Assembly (NCBI RefSeq): GCF_032884065.1
Contig: NW_027062694.1
Location: forward strand, 186,001 to 250,000
Source of the DNA: Artemia franciscana
Taxonomy: Eukaryota; Arthropoda; Branchiopoda; Anostraca; Artemiidae
Direction: 5' to 3'
DNA: 64,000 bases
Shown: piece after piece, positions 1-11,039 of the stretch
Position numbering within the stretch: the first letter of the stretch is position 1
Layout of the letters: every line of letters starts with the position of its first letter
Notes under the pieces: model-generated
Told to the model about the DNA's origin: nothing
Databases searched by the model: none
The model's input: only the letters and a program-made list of their open reading frames with translations
Translations under genes and position numbers: made by a program

Positions 1-378
1 TAACACTAGGCTGCTAAACTAAGTAAAAAATAAAAGGCTCTAGGTACTGATAATGTGGTCAATGAGTTTCTTAGGTATGGTAGCTATGAGGTTAGAAATA
101 AGTTACTGAAGATAATTACCTTAAATTGCACCTTCTATCAACTATGGTTGAAGAACCTGCAGATGTTCCCTGGTAATGTTGACTCAATATTCATGTCACA
201 GTTCATGAGTAGGTCATCCCTATTTATTTATATACAGGACAATTTGGTTTCATTGTTGGGTTTTACTAGATGTATTGCCAGCTGGGCATGTTTGAAGGCT
301 AAAAGGGGCAGGTGGCACCTAATAGACCCTGCTGGGTGATACTGGTTTGTCTCAATGCATCTTCAATGACTTGCTGCT

Positions 379-2150
379 CTAACCATGATCAACACCAATC
401 TTGAAGCTGTCAACTGATCTGGCTGACACATTAGATTTAATGAGTGAATCCCAAAGTGGAACAACAAAATTGGTGAAGAAGTTGAACTTCTCATGCTTTC
501 TGCTAAATTTTTGATGTAGTTTTATAGGATTTCCTTGTGTTCCGGTGTATTCACTGTGAACAAAAACAGGCTTAATAGTGTCACTGGTAATCATCTTAAA
601 TGTAAGGATGACATCTCCTCTCTTTCTGCTGTATTTTAGGGTAGGTATGTCAAGCTTCTCGAGTTGTTGCTCATAGGAGATTTGTTGTTTGGCAAAAGGG
701 GCCTTGGTTGCTGTATGCTGGACCTTCTCAAGTATCTCCATGTTACACTTAAAGTGTGGGTTGGCCACCAACATGCCAAACTCAAGAGGGGGACAAAAAA
801 AGGGCTGCATAAATCTTCTTGATACCTCTTGGTTGGCAACTTGTCACTGAACACTTGATTAAAATGAGGACCGTGTTTTCCTTACCTGCTTGGTTCTGAC
901 AGTGACTATGAAAATTAAGCTTATTGTTAGTGTTTAACCCAAGATCACGCTTTTCCTCTGCACTCTAAATGGGTATATTGGCACCTACAGAGTCAATCAT
1001 GTGATAAACATGGCAAGGGGGGTTTGGAAAGAAATGCAGGATATTGCATTTGCATGGGTTGAACTTGAGTATCCAGGTTGTTGCCCACAGACAGAGGTTG
1101 TTGAAATCTTCTTGCAGAGAAGAGCAATTTTTTGTTGAGACTGCTGGATCAAAGAGTTCGGAATCATCTGCATACAGTTCCAAGCCACTCTTGACCACCT
1201 CAAGAGCATCATTTATGTAGAAGTTAAATAGTGTTGGGCCTAGTTTGGTCCCTTGGGGGACACCCCTCTTAACATGAACTGGTGTGGAATAGATGAGGCT
1301 CTCCTTTCATCATATACAGTAACAATCTGGATTCTATCAGGTAGGAAGCTGTGGATCCACTGGGCACTATCATTGTCTATCTGATCTGCTTGTAGTCTGA
1401 TTATCAGGTAGCAGTAAGACATTTTATTAAAGGATTTAGCTTGATTCAGTAGGAACACATCCACTAGAAAATCCTGCTCCAGCAGATCAGTTATAGATTC
1501 ATAAGCTATTATTAGATTAGATCAGTTATAGATTCATAAGCTATTATTAGATTTGTTTTCAATAGACATGCCTTTCCTTAAGCCATGCTGACCACCAAAA
1601 AGAAGATCATTCTTGGTCATATGCACTATGGTTGCATCATTTACTATCCTTTTGGTAAATTTGGTCGCAACAAAGGACATCCTAATGCATCAGTAGCTCT
1701 CAGACTGGGTTCTAGATCCTTTCTTGAATATTGAAGTAATTATGGCTGTCCGCCAATCTGCAGGTAGGGTACTAGTCTAAAGAGATAGCTTCAATAGCAA
1801 ATAGAGCAGCTTGGCTACTACATCTGCAAGTTCTTTAAGGAGCCTGGGATGTATAATGTCAGGGTCTTTGGCTTTGTTGGGGTCCAGCTTAGCCTTTTCT
1901 CAATCCTTTCCATTGTGATGTAAACTTTTGGCATTGGGTTCTTGACAACCCTGAGGGCAGGGCATGGTGGCTTGTCAGGAAGGTCCACTGAGAAGTTGGA
2001 TGCAAGTGTGTTGCTCAGTAAAATTTAAATGTCCTCCAGATCTTCCAGCTTTTTTCCTTCAGGGTTGAGCAGGAATAGAATAGTTTGTCTACTCTTATCT
2101 TTAGCAGTTATCTATCTCCAGAACCTCTTTGAGTTGTCTTTGATTTTCAA
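379..2150 (-). pseudogene. LINE A reverse transcriptase, broken
   Basis: RT blocks appear in three minus-strand frames. At 1240-1464, VDVFLLNQAKSFNKMS corresponds to FLDFAKAFDxVxH, followed by WIHSFLPDRIQIVTV and a degenerate GVPQG (RGVSPKG). At 965-1198, LYADDSELF carries the YADD catalytic pair. At 379-810, the thumb/C-terminus has LEFGMLVANPHFKCNMEILEKVQ and ends VDSFKIGVDHG. The first catalytic aspartates read as Asn and the frame is split, so the RT is inactive. A 37-bp direct duplication lies inside it near 1,491-1,558. Confidence 0.85.
1491..1558. repeat. 37-bp tandem duplication inside LINE A
   Basis: The string beginning AGATCAGTTATAGATTC and ending CTATTATTAGATT occurs twice head to tail. 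It shifts the RT frame and is a local mutation of this copy. Confidence 0.8.
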
Positions 2151-2196
2151 TGCCAAGCTATCTCATAGTCAGCTATGAAGTGCCTAGTCAGTTGTC

Positions 2197-3140
2197 TCAG
2201 TTATTCCTTGCTTTTGCAAAACGATCCCAGTGTTGTGTGCATATGCATTTCTTATACTTTGAAAAAGCCTTCCTCTTGCAGTTCATAGCTCTTTTAATAT
2301 GCTGGTTCAAGTGTGGCAGTGTTTTTGGTGCCTTCACAAATGAACTTGAAGTGCATATCCTCTCAGCTTGGAGCAGAGCGTTCTTAAAATTTTTTTTCCA
2401 GGCTAGCTCAATGTCTCCCTCAACAGTTACTTGATCCCATTCTACTGCCCATATTATCTCCCTGATTTTGCTGTAGTTGATGTAAGTTTGTTTAGTACAA
2501 TTATATGTTTGTTGACTAAGCAGCAAGTCATGGCAGGCGTACATGTGGCCCCTTGCACCAATGGGAGGGAGGTACTCACTGTTCACTAACATTTTTGGGT
2601 TGTTAATGATTGTCAAATCTAGTTGGGATGGCGTTTGGTTATTCATATACTGGGTTGGTTGGTCTATTATCTGATGTAAGCTATTGCTATCAAAACATTC
2701 AGCAAATGGGCTACTGACTATAGAGCTTTGTTGATAACCCAAGCCCTGAACCCATTTGACATCCAGTAGATTTAGGTCTCCAAGAAGAATTAAGTCATGA
2801 TTATCATGATTTGATGCTTGTTCAGACAACTGAATCAGAGCTTAATACGATGTAAGGGCATCTAGGGCTTCTATATATGCAATCTATCAGTAATTGTTTT
2901 CCATCAATATACTCACTAAAATACTCTCAACCCATGGAAAATAGCAACCAGTGGGTTGCTGGAGTTCTTAGGGGTCAATTCACAAAAACACAGTATATCA
3001 TAATCTTCAGTGATGGCTGGCTGTTTCAGTTCTGGAAGCTTGTTTGTAACTATTAATGTTGCTACCCTGGTTTTTGATAACCCTGTTTTTTGGTGTCTGA
3101 TTCTGCTTTCGCTTTTCTCTTTCTGCCTTTGTGTGATCAA
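2197..3140 (-). pseudogene. LINE A apurinic/apyrimidinic-type endonuclease
   Basis: The minus-strand frame at 2916-3140 contains TNKLPELKQ...EDYDILCFCEL, matching the start of LINE endonucleases (NIRSL..K..EL....DIL.ltET). The 210-residue frame at 2197-2829 contains LILLGDLNL, the catalytic GDFN motif in variant form, followed by DQPTQYMNN...LDLTIINNP, the usual PTR....LDLiltN block, and then a basic linker to the RT. The enzyme would nick target DNA for target-primed reverse transcription. The part between the two frames is disrupted, so no active enzyme can be made. Confidence 0.8.
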
Positions 3141-3144
3141 AGTG

Positions 3145-3385
3145 AAACTGCATGTCCCCCTTCAGCTCTCTTGATTTAAACACAATTTCTCTTTTAACCT
3201 TGTAACTATCTGTGAGGAAAAGAACAGGCCTAGGGTAGTCACCTGGTTTTTGAGATGTGTTTCCAAGTCATTGTGGCTTCAGAACATTGACAGATGGTAG
3301 GTTAAATGAATTGGCAAGATGGTCCTGAAGAAACATTTGAATGTCAGCAGCCTCTTCACAAGATTCTGGTATTCCATATGCCTAT
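3145..3385 (-). pseudogene. LINE A ORF1 C-terminal remnant
   Basis: The minus strand reads AYGIPES...EEAADIQMFLQDHL, then a stop, then a segment with PGDYPRPVLFLTDSYK and KSRELKGD. The 'GIPE' block followed by an acidic stretch and then 'PRPV.. ....K....SRELKG' is the pattern of LINE ORF1 nucleic-acid-binding proteins, where a RPRP(I/V)hVKF-type strand is common. The frame is broken by at least one stop. ORF1 proteins coat the element RNA during retrotransposition. Assignment rests on motif spacing only. Confidence 0.55.
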
Positions 3386-4109
3386 GTCAATACCAGTTTT
3401 TCACACATTTTACAGCTTTGATTTATTACTAATTAATTTAAAATTTAATTTATTAATTTATTTGATGTTTTACGCTTTTTAATTTTATTTCAGGGAAGGA
3501 GTATATGAATTTTGTTTTAATCAGGCTTTAAGAGTTGGAGACTTTATCATTGATGTCATCATTCCTAACGGTAGCCACTCAGTTTTCATTTATAATCCAA
3601 AATCAACAAGGCCACCACTGGAAATCAGTTGATCAGAGAATTCAGTAATAGGAAAAGTATGACTAATGCTGGGGAGAGGTTTCAATAATAATGAAATGGT
3701 AGCTTCCACCTTAATGGGGTAAGTGGACTAGGAGGGCATAAGAAGTAGGCATATTTGTGGATATCAAGAATTGTACTTTCTTTAGTTGTGGGCATTTTTG
3801 GTATATCTTTTAAACTAAAGAAATTTAATTAAAGGACATTGGCAGCATGCAAAACCAATAGACTGACAGAAATACAGAAATTGCCATTGCTATATGTCAC
3901 TTGTTAAATACCACGTGCCATAAAAACTGGTCAAAAACGGGGGAGGGGCAGAAATAAGTGAATAAACACAAAAAGGAGAACAAAATATAAAATATATAGG
4001 AACTAAAAGGGAAACTAAAATAAACAGGGGGGGGGGGAACAAGCAAATAAGTGCAATAGTTTAGGCAGCTCCACCAGCCAATAAGAAAAAGGAGAAACTA
4101 GTGGGATAT
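3386..4109. other. Gene-free interval between LINEs A and B
   Basis: AT-rich sequence with no coding exon recognised. It contains an AT-only stretch near 3,420-3,490, a run of G near 4,027, and the inverted LINE fragment described separately at 3,884-3,931. Confidence 0.5.
3884..3931 (+). repeat. Inverted copy of LINE B 5' segment
   Basis: About 45 bp here (starting TTGCTATATGTCACTTG and ending GTGCCATAAAAAC) is the near-exact reverse complement of 5,352-5,397. The two copies flank LINE B as an inverted pair about 1.4 kb apart, with three or four differences. Confidence 0.8.
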
Positions 4110-5420
4110 TTTATTCATTTTATCTGTGATGAAGGGGACACAAATTTTTCATATCTGGTAGTTATGCAGCGAGTAAGGGACGAAATAGAGATAGGCTCAG
4201 AAACAGGTTGAGGCCGCCGTAATCTGGATGGGGAGTGACGTTTGAGGAAAATAGTTGCTGTCCAATGGTTTGTTATTGGCAAAACGGAGGCACAGCAAAA
4301 CCCTCCTTCACTCAAGGCTTTCCAAACTACCTTTTTTATAGGAGCAGAAAGAATGACACCTTGCCTTCTTTGAAAATTATTTGCAAGGCTTTTTTTGGAC
4401 TGATTCAATTTTTTCCGATTCTTCGCGAGAGATGACAGGGTGGCAAACTGGACAGGCATATTCGAGACGCTGGTGGACAAAAGACGTGTAAATCCTTAAG
4501 AGTGGAAAGAGGGACGCTAAATTTATTAGGAGGATAAGGAGAGTGATAGACACATTAGCTCTATGGATGATGTCTTTAATGTGAATATCCCACTTTAAGT
4601 TGGAAGAAATTGTAATGCCAAGTCGTTTAAATGAGGACAAAAATTCAAAAATTCATTTTCAAAATTAAATTTCAGAAAGGATAGGATTAAGAAAACATGA
4701 TGAGGATTTGAGAAAACAAATCTTCATTATCATGGACTTAAAGGGGTTTACTGTCGTGTCTAAGTCCAAGGCCTCATCTCCAATTTCATTGAGGATAATC
4801 ATAGGGTCGCTTACTAAGTTTTTGAAGCAAGTTTCAACCACCGTTAGGTCATCAACAAATTTCCGTCAGTCAGGATATTCCTTCGCAAGGCTGTTAATTG
4901 TGACTGAGAAAAGGAGGCGGGCCTAGAAGAGTACCTCGGGTATCCTATTGTGGACAGTGAGAGGATTTGGATAATGATTCTGGTGTTTGAGACAACCTGC
5001 AATCTATTTGTTAAGAAGGAGGCAACCAATTTCACCAGTAAGGGACCAATATTGAATCCGCTGACAAGTTTCTCAATTAAAATATTGTGGTTAACAAGGT
5101 CAAATGCTTTCTGAAGGTCAATGGAAACTAAATTTAGCCAGGAATTAGGCTTTTTCAGGCGTTTCCTGATGTGGTCAATAAGAGAAACGAGGTAGTGGGA
5201 AGTAGAAGTGGATTTTAGGTTCCTGAGATGTCTTGGGTCAGTAAGAGGTAGAATTTTCTCCTTTAGTCAATCTGCAAGAAATCCTTCATACAGTTTCGAG
5301 AAAATAGGAGTAAGAGTAATAGGACGAATGCCTTCAAAACCAGGCTTTCTGTTTTTATGGCACTTGATATTTACCAAGTGACATATAGCAATTGCAAATT
5401 CTTTTGGTCTGTCCTGCTTT
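4110..5420 (-). mobile_element. LINE B: 5'-truncated non-LTR element, RT domain
   Basis: The minus strand from about 5,400 reads GIRPITLTPIFSKLYEGFL (the NYRPIS/T-type block), then VSIDLQKAFDLVNHNIL with both aspartates kept, then LVASFLTNRLQVVS, then a frameshift into KFVDDLTVVE, which carries the catalytic VDD pair. The frame 4377-4640 then gives FKRLGITISSNLKWDIHI and TSFVHQRLEYACPV, the LGV..s..LkW..Hi and YxxfVRPxLEY blocks. All RT motifs can be recognised but the frame has several breaks. No endonuclease is seen, so the copy is truncated. Confidence 0.85.
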
Positions 5421-5424
5421 TGCT

Positions 5425-7565
5425 AGTTTCGGCACTTCCAGATAAGCTAGGACAGTGAAATTTGGCAGGCGTATCGAGGACCAGACCATATTAAATTATA
5501 AATAGTTGTTTCCCCGATTCGATTATCTGGGGGGGATTGGGAGGACGGTTAATTTGGAAAAATTGGAAAAAAATGAGGTATTTTTAACTTACGAACGGGT
5601 AATCAGATCTGAATGAAATTTGACATTTAGAAGTATATCGTGTCTCAAAGCTCTTATTTTAAATCCCAACCGGATCCAGTGACATTGGGGGGAGTTGGAA
5701 GGGGAAACCTAAAATCTCGGAAAACGCTTAGAGTGGAGGGATCGGGATGAAACTTCGTGGGCAAAATAAGTCCTAGATACATGATTGACATAATCGAAAT
5801 GGATCCGCTCTCTTTGGGGGGAGAGTTAATTCTGAAAAATCAGAAAAAATGAGGTATTTTTAACTTACGAAGGAGTTATTGGATCTTCATGAAATTTCAT
5901 ATTTAGAAGGACCGCGTAATTCAAATGTCTTACTTTAAACCCCAACCGGATCCAGTGCCATTGGGGGAGGTTGGGGGGAAATCTTGGAAAACGCTTGGAG
6001 TGGAGAGATCAGGATGAAACTTGGTGGGAAGAATAAGCAAAAGTCCAAGATACGTCACTGACATAGCCGGACCGAATCTGCTCTTTTTTTTTGGGGGGGG
6101 GGGGGGGGTAATTCGGAAAAATTAGAAAAATGAGGTATTTGTAACCTACAAACTGGTGATCAGATCTTAACGAAATTCGATATTTAGAAGGATCTTGTGC
6201 TTCAGAGCTCTTATTTGAAATCCCGACCAGATCTGGTGACATTGGGGGAAGTTGGAGAGGGAAACCAGAAATCTTGGAAAACATGAAAATTGAGGTATCT
6301 TTATCTTACTAATGGGTGATCGGATCTTAATGAAAATTGATATATAGAAAGATCTTGTGTCTCAGATGTTCCGTTTCCAATTCGAATCTGATCCGTGGAC
6401 ATAGAAGATTGGAGGGGGAAAACAGAAATCTTGGACACTGGAAATCTTGAAAAAATGCTTAGAGTGAAGAGATCGGGATGAAACTTGATTGGAAGAATAA
6501 GCACAATTTCTAGATACGTGATTGACATAATTGGAACAGGTCTGCTCTCTTTGTGGGAGTTGGGATAATTTCCAGTACTTTGGCGAGTTTGGTGTTTCTG
6601 GATGTGCTAGGATTTCAATTGACAGGCGTATCAGGGACCTGCACAAATTGACTTGATAAAAGTCGTTTCCCCGATCCGCCCATCTGGGGGACTTGAGAGA
6701 GAGGAAAAATTGAAAAAATGAGGTATTTTTAACTTATGAATGGGTGATCAGATCTTAATGAAATTTGATATTTAGAAGGAGCTCGTATCTCAGAGCTTTT
6801 ATTTTAAATGCCGACCGTATCTGGTGATATTGAGGGAGTTGAAGGGGAAACTGGAAATATTGGAAAACGCTTATAGTGGAGAGATTGGGATGAAACTTGG
6901 TGGGAAGAATAGGCAAATGCCATAGATACGTGATTGACGTAACCGGAGTGGATCCACTCAAGTCCTAGATACGTGATTGACATAATCGGACTGAATCCAC
7001 TCTCTTTAGGGGAGTTGGGGGGGATGTTAATTCGGAAAATTTGGAAAAATTGAGGTATTTGTAACTTATTACGGGTGACCGGACCTTAATGAAATTTAAT
7101 ATTTAGAGGAACTCGTGTCTCAAAGCTCTTATTTTAAATCCCCGTCAGATCTGGTGACATTAGGGGAGTTGGAGCGGGAAACCGGAAATCTTGGAAAACG
7201 CTTAGAGTGGAGAGATCGGGATGAAACTTGGTGGGTAGAATAAGCAAATGCTGTAGATACGTGATTGACGCAACCGGACTGGATCTGCTCTCTTTGGGGA
7301 GTTAGGGGGGGGTCCAGTGCTTTGGCGAGTTTGGTGCTTCTGGACGTGCTAGGACGATGAAAATTGGTTGGTGTGTCAGGGACCTGCACAAATTGACTTG
7401 ATAAAGTCGTGTTTTCTGATTCGACCATCTGGGGGGCTGAAGGGAGAGGAAAAGTTAGAAAAAATGAGGAATTTTAACTTACGAGTGGGTGATCGGATCT
7501 TAATGAATTTTCATATTTAGAAGGACCTCGTGTCTCAGAGCTCTTATTTTGAATCGCAACCGTCA
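5425..7565. repeat. Two-module tandem repeat array (~280 bp and ~140 bp modules)
   Basis: A ~275-280-bp module recurs in head-to-tail order, marked by GAGGTATTTTTAACTTACGA at about 5,575, 5,850, 6,131, 6,291, 6,719, 7,052 and 7,465. Each carries blocks such as GATCGGGATGAAACTTGGTG and TAGATACGTGATTGACATAA. A second ~140-bp module (CTTTGGCGAGTTTGGTG... to GTTTCCCCGATTCGACCATC) is interposed at about 5,425-5,560, 6,570-6,700 and 7,313-7,445. Short open frames here are repeat translations, not genes. This looks like a very abundant brine-shrimp family (recalled, not searched). Confidence 0.9.
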
Positions 7566-7700
7566 TTAAGCCTCTGATTTTCTTTTTAAATCAATCTATT
7601 GATTCTTATAATTTTGTTAGAGCTCATACCATATGAGCTCTTGGCTCTTCCGACCTTGTCACAAGTGCTGTATGAGCTCTTAGCTCTTGTTCTTTTTCAA
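7566..7700. repeat. Boundary segment of the array family (GAGCTCATATGG motifs)
   Basis: The array ends in a distinct segment with repeated palindromic AGAGCTCATA/ATATGAGCTCTT motifs. The same boundary, in opposite orientation, occurs at 59,985-60,240, which shows that this is the true end of a dispersed repeat and not random flank. Confidence 0.8.
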
Positions 7701-8574
7701 AGGGATTATGAAACCCTATTTCCAAATTGTTGCAATTCGCCCAGACTCGGTAATCTCGTTAAACAGGAAAGACAAGGGCAAATGACGGGTGGAGGTCTGA
7801 ATCAGTCAACAACATGTGCCCCTGGAGCGGATTGGGTATGCAAGGGGGCTTGTGACTGTGAGGCATATAAGTAAGAGAGGATTGTTGGAGGGTTAGGTGC
7901 GATGGTGATTTGACTGACTGTGAGTAAATTTCTGGATTAGAGGGGTGTTTTGGGGAAAGGATACCTTGTGCATGCTGCTTTGTATCGGATAGGAAGGGAG
8001 GTAATGAGAAACGTGTGAATAATTAAGGGATTTGAGAAATGTTTTTTTTTTGAGTGGATGAAGAAAAAAGAGTTGTGGGTAGAAAAATTGTTTGGGAATC
8101 AGTGTTTTGCTAGTATTAAGAATCTGGCATAGTTTATTGTGTAGGCATGACCCACCTGGAGGGTGTTCTATGATGATTATGTTTATATCAGTTTGCTATT
8201 TTGTTTAGTTGTTTCAATTGATTTTTTTTATCATTTTTGTACACATTTTCCATTTTTTTCCTCTTGTCTTTTGTAGAGATAGCCTTGCGTTTTTTTTTTA
8301 TGTTAAGCATACTATATGATAAAACCAAATGCGAAGTCCAGTGTATGGCTGTTGAAATAATTGAAAAGAAACATCCAATCAACCTCTCACTACCCTTTAC
8401 TTTCTTCTTGAACTTTTCCTGCCAAATATGGATACACATGTTATAAACACTGCTAATGAATTCAATATGTTATTTAGAATCCGTGCTACATCTTGTCTTC
8501 CAAAGTTGGTTGATATGTTAGTTTGAACAGAAGAATTCAAGAGTGACTTTGTCCATGTTCTAGAAACATCTTGG

Positions 8575-8641
<67 letters not shown>

Positions 8642-9014
8642 GTTTATATAATCAAGCCTTTGACGTTAATTAGATAATTATATTTAATTGCTTGAAAAAA
8701 TCTGCTGCTGTTACAGTTGAACCCAAAATTCCCTCGTCATTACCCGAGGCTAAAAGCCCTGGACCACCAGGACATTTAGTGGTTCTTCCATAGCCTTTCA
8801 CTGTAGACTCTAGTATTCCATATAAATCAAATAATTTTGATATAAATCAAAGATCACTTTTATATATCATGTAAGTATAAGCCATATAAATCAAAGGCAC
8901 TTTTCCAGTCTGAAGATATAATCGTTTCTGTAGATTTTATCATAATTTTACAAACTGTTTCTAGGATGATGGAGGGGGACACAAATACTGGTTTCTCTAT
9001 GTTTTATTTTTCAG
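7701..9014. other. Gene-free interval, upstream intron of the SAC3D1-like gene
   Basis: No exon recognised. It holds a pure AT dinucleotide run (given separately) and T-rich tracts. Because 9,015 is a splice acceptor on the + strand, at least the distal part is intron. The missing 5' exon of the gene was looked for here and not found. Confidence 0.5.
8574..8636. repeat. (AT)n microsatellite
   Basis: About 31 uninterrupted AT dinucleotides. Confidence 0.98.
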
Positions 9015-9293
9015 CCGGATAAAGAACAACCTGGTGCATCCACTAGAAAAATATTGGCCTTCAGGAAACAATAAAAACAGAAGAAAAAGTAAGGATTATA
9101 ATAAACAATTCAATTCTCACCCTTTAATTAACCCAGGTGCATGTCGAATAAGAGATGATAGTGTAAAAGATGATGGTGCATTAATTTTAGTCAAGGAATA
9201 TACCAGATCAGCCGCTGGGACACTAAAGCCTTTGGCAAAAGAAGTAAGAACCCCAGACACACTTTGGAACACCATCTTACATTTATTTAAGAG
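9015..9293 (+). CDS. SAC3D1: SAC3-domain protein (SAC3D1-like), exon 1 of 5 visible
   Basis: An acceptor (TTTTATTTTTCAG) opens this exon and a donor (AG|GTATGA) closes it, leaving two bases of a codon. The frame reads ...HPLINPGACRIRDDSV, then LVKEYTRSAAGTLKPLAKEV RTPDTLWNTILHLFKR. The block VKEYxRSAAG followed by (L/V)RxPxxLxxTxxxL is the SAC3/GANP signature. SAC3-family proteins are helical scaffolds in mRNA export (TREX-2) or, for SAC3D1/SHD1, are linked to centrosome and spindle function; cytoplasmic or nuclear action is family knowledge only. The exon begins mid-codon, so the start codon lies upstream. The usual MCP(x)xE motif should fall about 25 residues before NPG, but the position reads YWPS; it is either diverged or supplied by an alternative upstream exon. 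Confidence 0.82.
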
Positions 9294-9975
9294 GTATGAC
9301 TAATGTTTATTTTTAAAATCCATTTTAACACCTTCCACACCAGGCGTTAGAACAAACTACAATCCATCAAGTGCCGTGTGGATAAATTATCAAACTTGTT
9401 GATGTCCTATTTCGTTTGTGCATGTAGCAAGGTGTCCTTTTTATACGTTTTTTCGCGATTGTAGAAGTAGCGTTTTTACTACTAAAAGGAGTGGACCCAT
9501 TATCCTTGGATTGAGGTTCAGGCCTTCAAGACCCATTGCCTCCACGCACCACAACTATGCTCCTTTTTTTGGGGGGGGGGAATGACGGATCCTCCAGTCC
9601 TTCATCTTAACATTAAAATTATAAGAGATCTCAAGCTGGTGTCTAATTCTAGCCGGACATTCTTCTATCAGATGCCTTTCTTGTTTCCACAGTGGCCATC
9701 TTGCACTTTTGGCATACCGGGGTTTCAGCTTTCCCTATTTGGGAAAGATGTTTCCCGAAATTTCTAATTCCTGTTGTGGCTTTCTATAGTCATTCTTGTC
9801 TCAGACCATTTCAGTCGTAGAAAATGTTTAGTTAGGGTAGGGTTGAACTTTGGAAGTAATTTCTTCGTTTCCTCACATCCTACCTTCCTATGCCAATTTT
9901 GTCCTGCTGTCTCATCATGCTCCGACTCCTCACCGCTATCTTCCAGCAAGTTGAAGAAATTGGGATGAAATTTTC

Positions 9976-10314
9976 TTAACCATAATATCTCAATGATGTC
10001 CCAGCCTTATCTGTTTCATCTTCCATCTCATTGCCCTCTATTCTGGAATGTTTTGTGACCCACATCAGGGTAATTCGTTTTCCTTTGGATGGCAAGCTGT
10101 TCAAGGTTTCGTAACATTCCAATTCTCTCTTTTGCTGGCTCTCTGAAGTCTGAAGAGCCTTTAGGAATGCTTGATTGTCAGTTAAGATACGTATAACGTT
10201 TCCTGTACTTCTTGTTTGTGACAGACTTCTAGCCGGCCGTTCTGTTCCAAACATTTCAACCTGAAAAACTGTAGCAAATTTTTCCGGGTGATAACTAATT
10301 ACCTCCTTTTCCAT
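9976..10314 (-). pseudogene. RNase H domain of LINE C
   Basis: A 112-residue minus-strand frame. ILTDNQAFLKAL corresponds to the IxSDSxAAlxAL strand with its catalytic Asp. LMWVTKHSRIEGNEMEDETDKAG corresponds to WVPGHSGIxGNExADxLAKxG, with Pro-Gly changed to Thr-Lys. RNase H would remove the RNA template after cDNA synthesis. Substitutions at normally fixed positions suggest it no longer functions. Confidence 0.85.
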
Positions 10315-10472
10315 TTCAAGAGCTGGTATGTAACTACTCTAGCCCCCGATGTTCCATCAAACAGCGAACCGTCAGTATAACAGGCTATCGTATTACTTTG
10401 GTGGGCAACTCTATCTCTTGCTTTATTTCCTTTGCATCCTTCATGACAATCTAGAACTGCCTCTCCCGTTTT

Positions 10473-10562
10473 ACTGTTAGGATAATATTATCCTAATGTT
10501 AGGATAACTGTTAGGATAATATTATCCTAATGTTAGGATAACTGTTAGGATAATATTATCCT
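10473..10562. repeat. 34-bp tandem repeat with a perfect 16-bp palindrome
   Basis: AGGATAATATTATCCT, which is its own reverse complement, occurs at 10,479, 10,513 and 10,547, exactly 34 bp apart, linked by AATGTTAGGATAACTGTT. It lies between the RT and RNase H parts of LINE C and is not part of either coding sequence. Confidence 0.95.
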
Positions 10563-11039
10563 TAGGCATCAACAGCTCCCTACACTGAAGCAATGAGCTT
10601 CAGATGCCAACATGGCCTTTACCTTCCTATTTCGTATCTGCTGTCTTTGGGCCTGTTGACCGTCTACCTTCAGTCTGACAGAACTTTTTACTGCTTCTTC
10701 CTCTAAAAAGATTTCATGGTTTGAAGTCCTAGGATAAGCTCCATTGATTCTATAGTGGTTCCATGATATGATGATGTAATCATTAGGTATACTAGCCTTT
10801 GCACCCTTATTAAGAAGGTTATGCGCCTTGTAATTCGAGTTAAATTGAACCATGCCACTATTCCATATAACAGAATATACCTAATTACCATATATGATCA
10901 GTAGGATCCAAGCCCCAGTTTGCTTCTACCATTCATTTATATTGAATAGGGAATAAGCGCCTTTCTGCGCTTATCGAGACAATGAGTATTCCAGCTCAGT
11001 GGGTGATCGATTGTGCCCCCTAGGTATTTCACCTGTCTA

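Larger units (their letters stand above)
360..3385 (-). mobile_element. LINE A: decayed non-LTR retrotransposon (CR1/Jockey-like)
   Basis: Read on the minus strand, this stretch holds in order an ORF1 remnant, an endonuclease and a reverse transcriptase, which is the layout of a two-ORF CR1/Jockey-type LINE. The individual pieces are given separately. Many stops and frameshifts break the frame, so the copy is dead. The sequence from about position 360 down to 1 continues past the RT stop without a recognisable domain and is probably 3' UTR or flank. No target-site duplication or poly-A tail was identified, so the ends are approximate. Confidence 0.85.
9440..11020 (-). mobile_element. LINE C: 3' part of an RNase H-bearing LINE (I/R1/LOA-like)
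   Basis: In intron 1, the minus strand carries an RT C-terminus at about 10,560-11,020 (KxxRYILLYGIVAWFN, then FLIRVQRLVYLMITSSYHGTT and SMELILGL, the irP.l.YG..vW / rvQR...lmItgayrTt / aLe.l.g pattern). An RNase H domain follows at 9,976-10,314 (FQVEMFG, ILTDNQAFLKAL, LMWVTKHSRIEGNEMED). The tail at 9,764-9,949 has the gC..TK...p......L..l pattern and is followed by a PVCQKC cysteine motif. RNase H places it in the I/R1/LOA group. Stops and a short tandem repeat break the frame. Confidence 0.85.

Noticed and set aside
6009-7428. Several minus-strand frames in the 5.4-7.6-kb array
   Set aside because: They are translations of the tandem repeat and share the same peptide in different frames.
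7599-7874. A missing first SAC3D1 exon (an MCP triplet can be read near 7,815)
   Set aside because: The frame around it lacks the following Glu and conserved residues and begins in repeat sequence.
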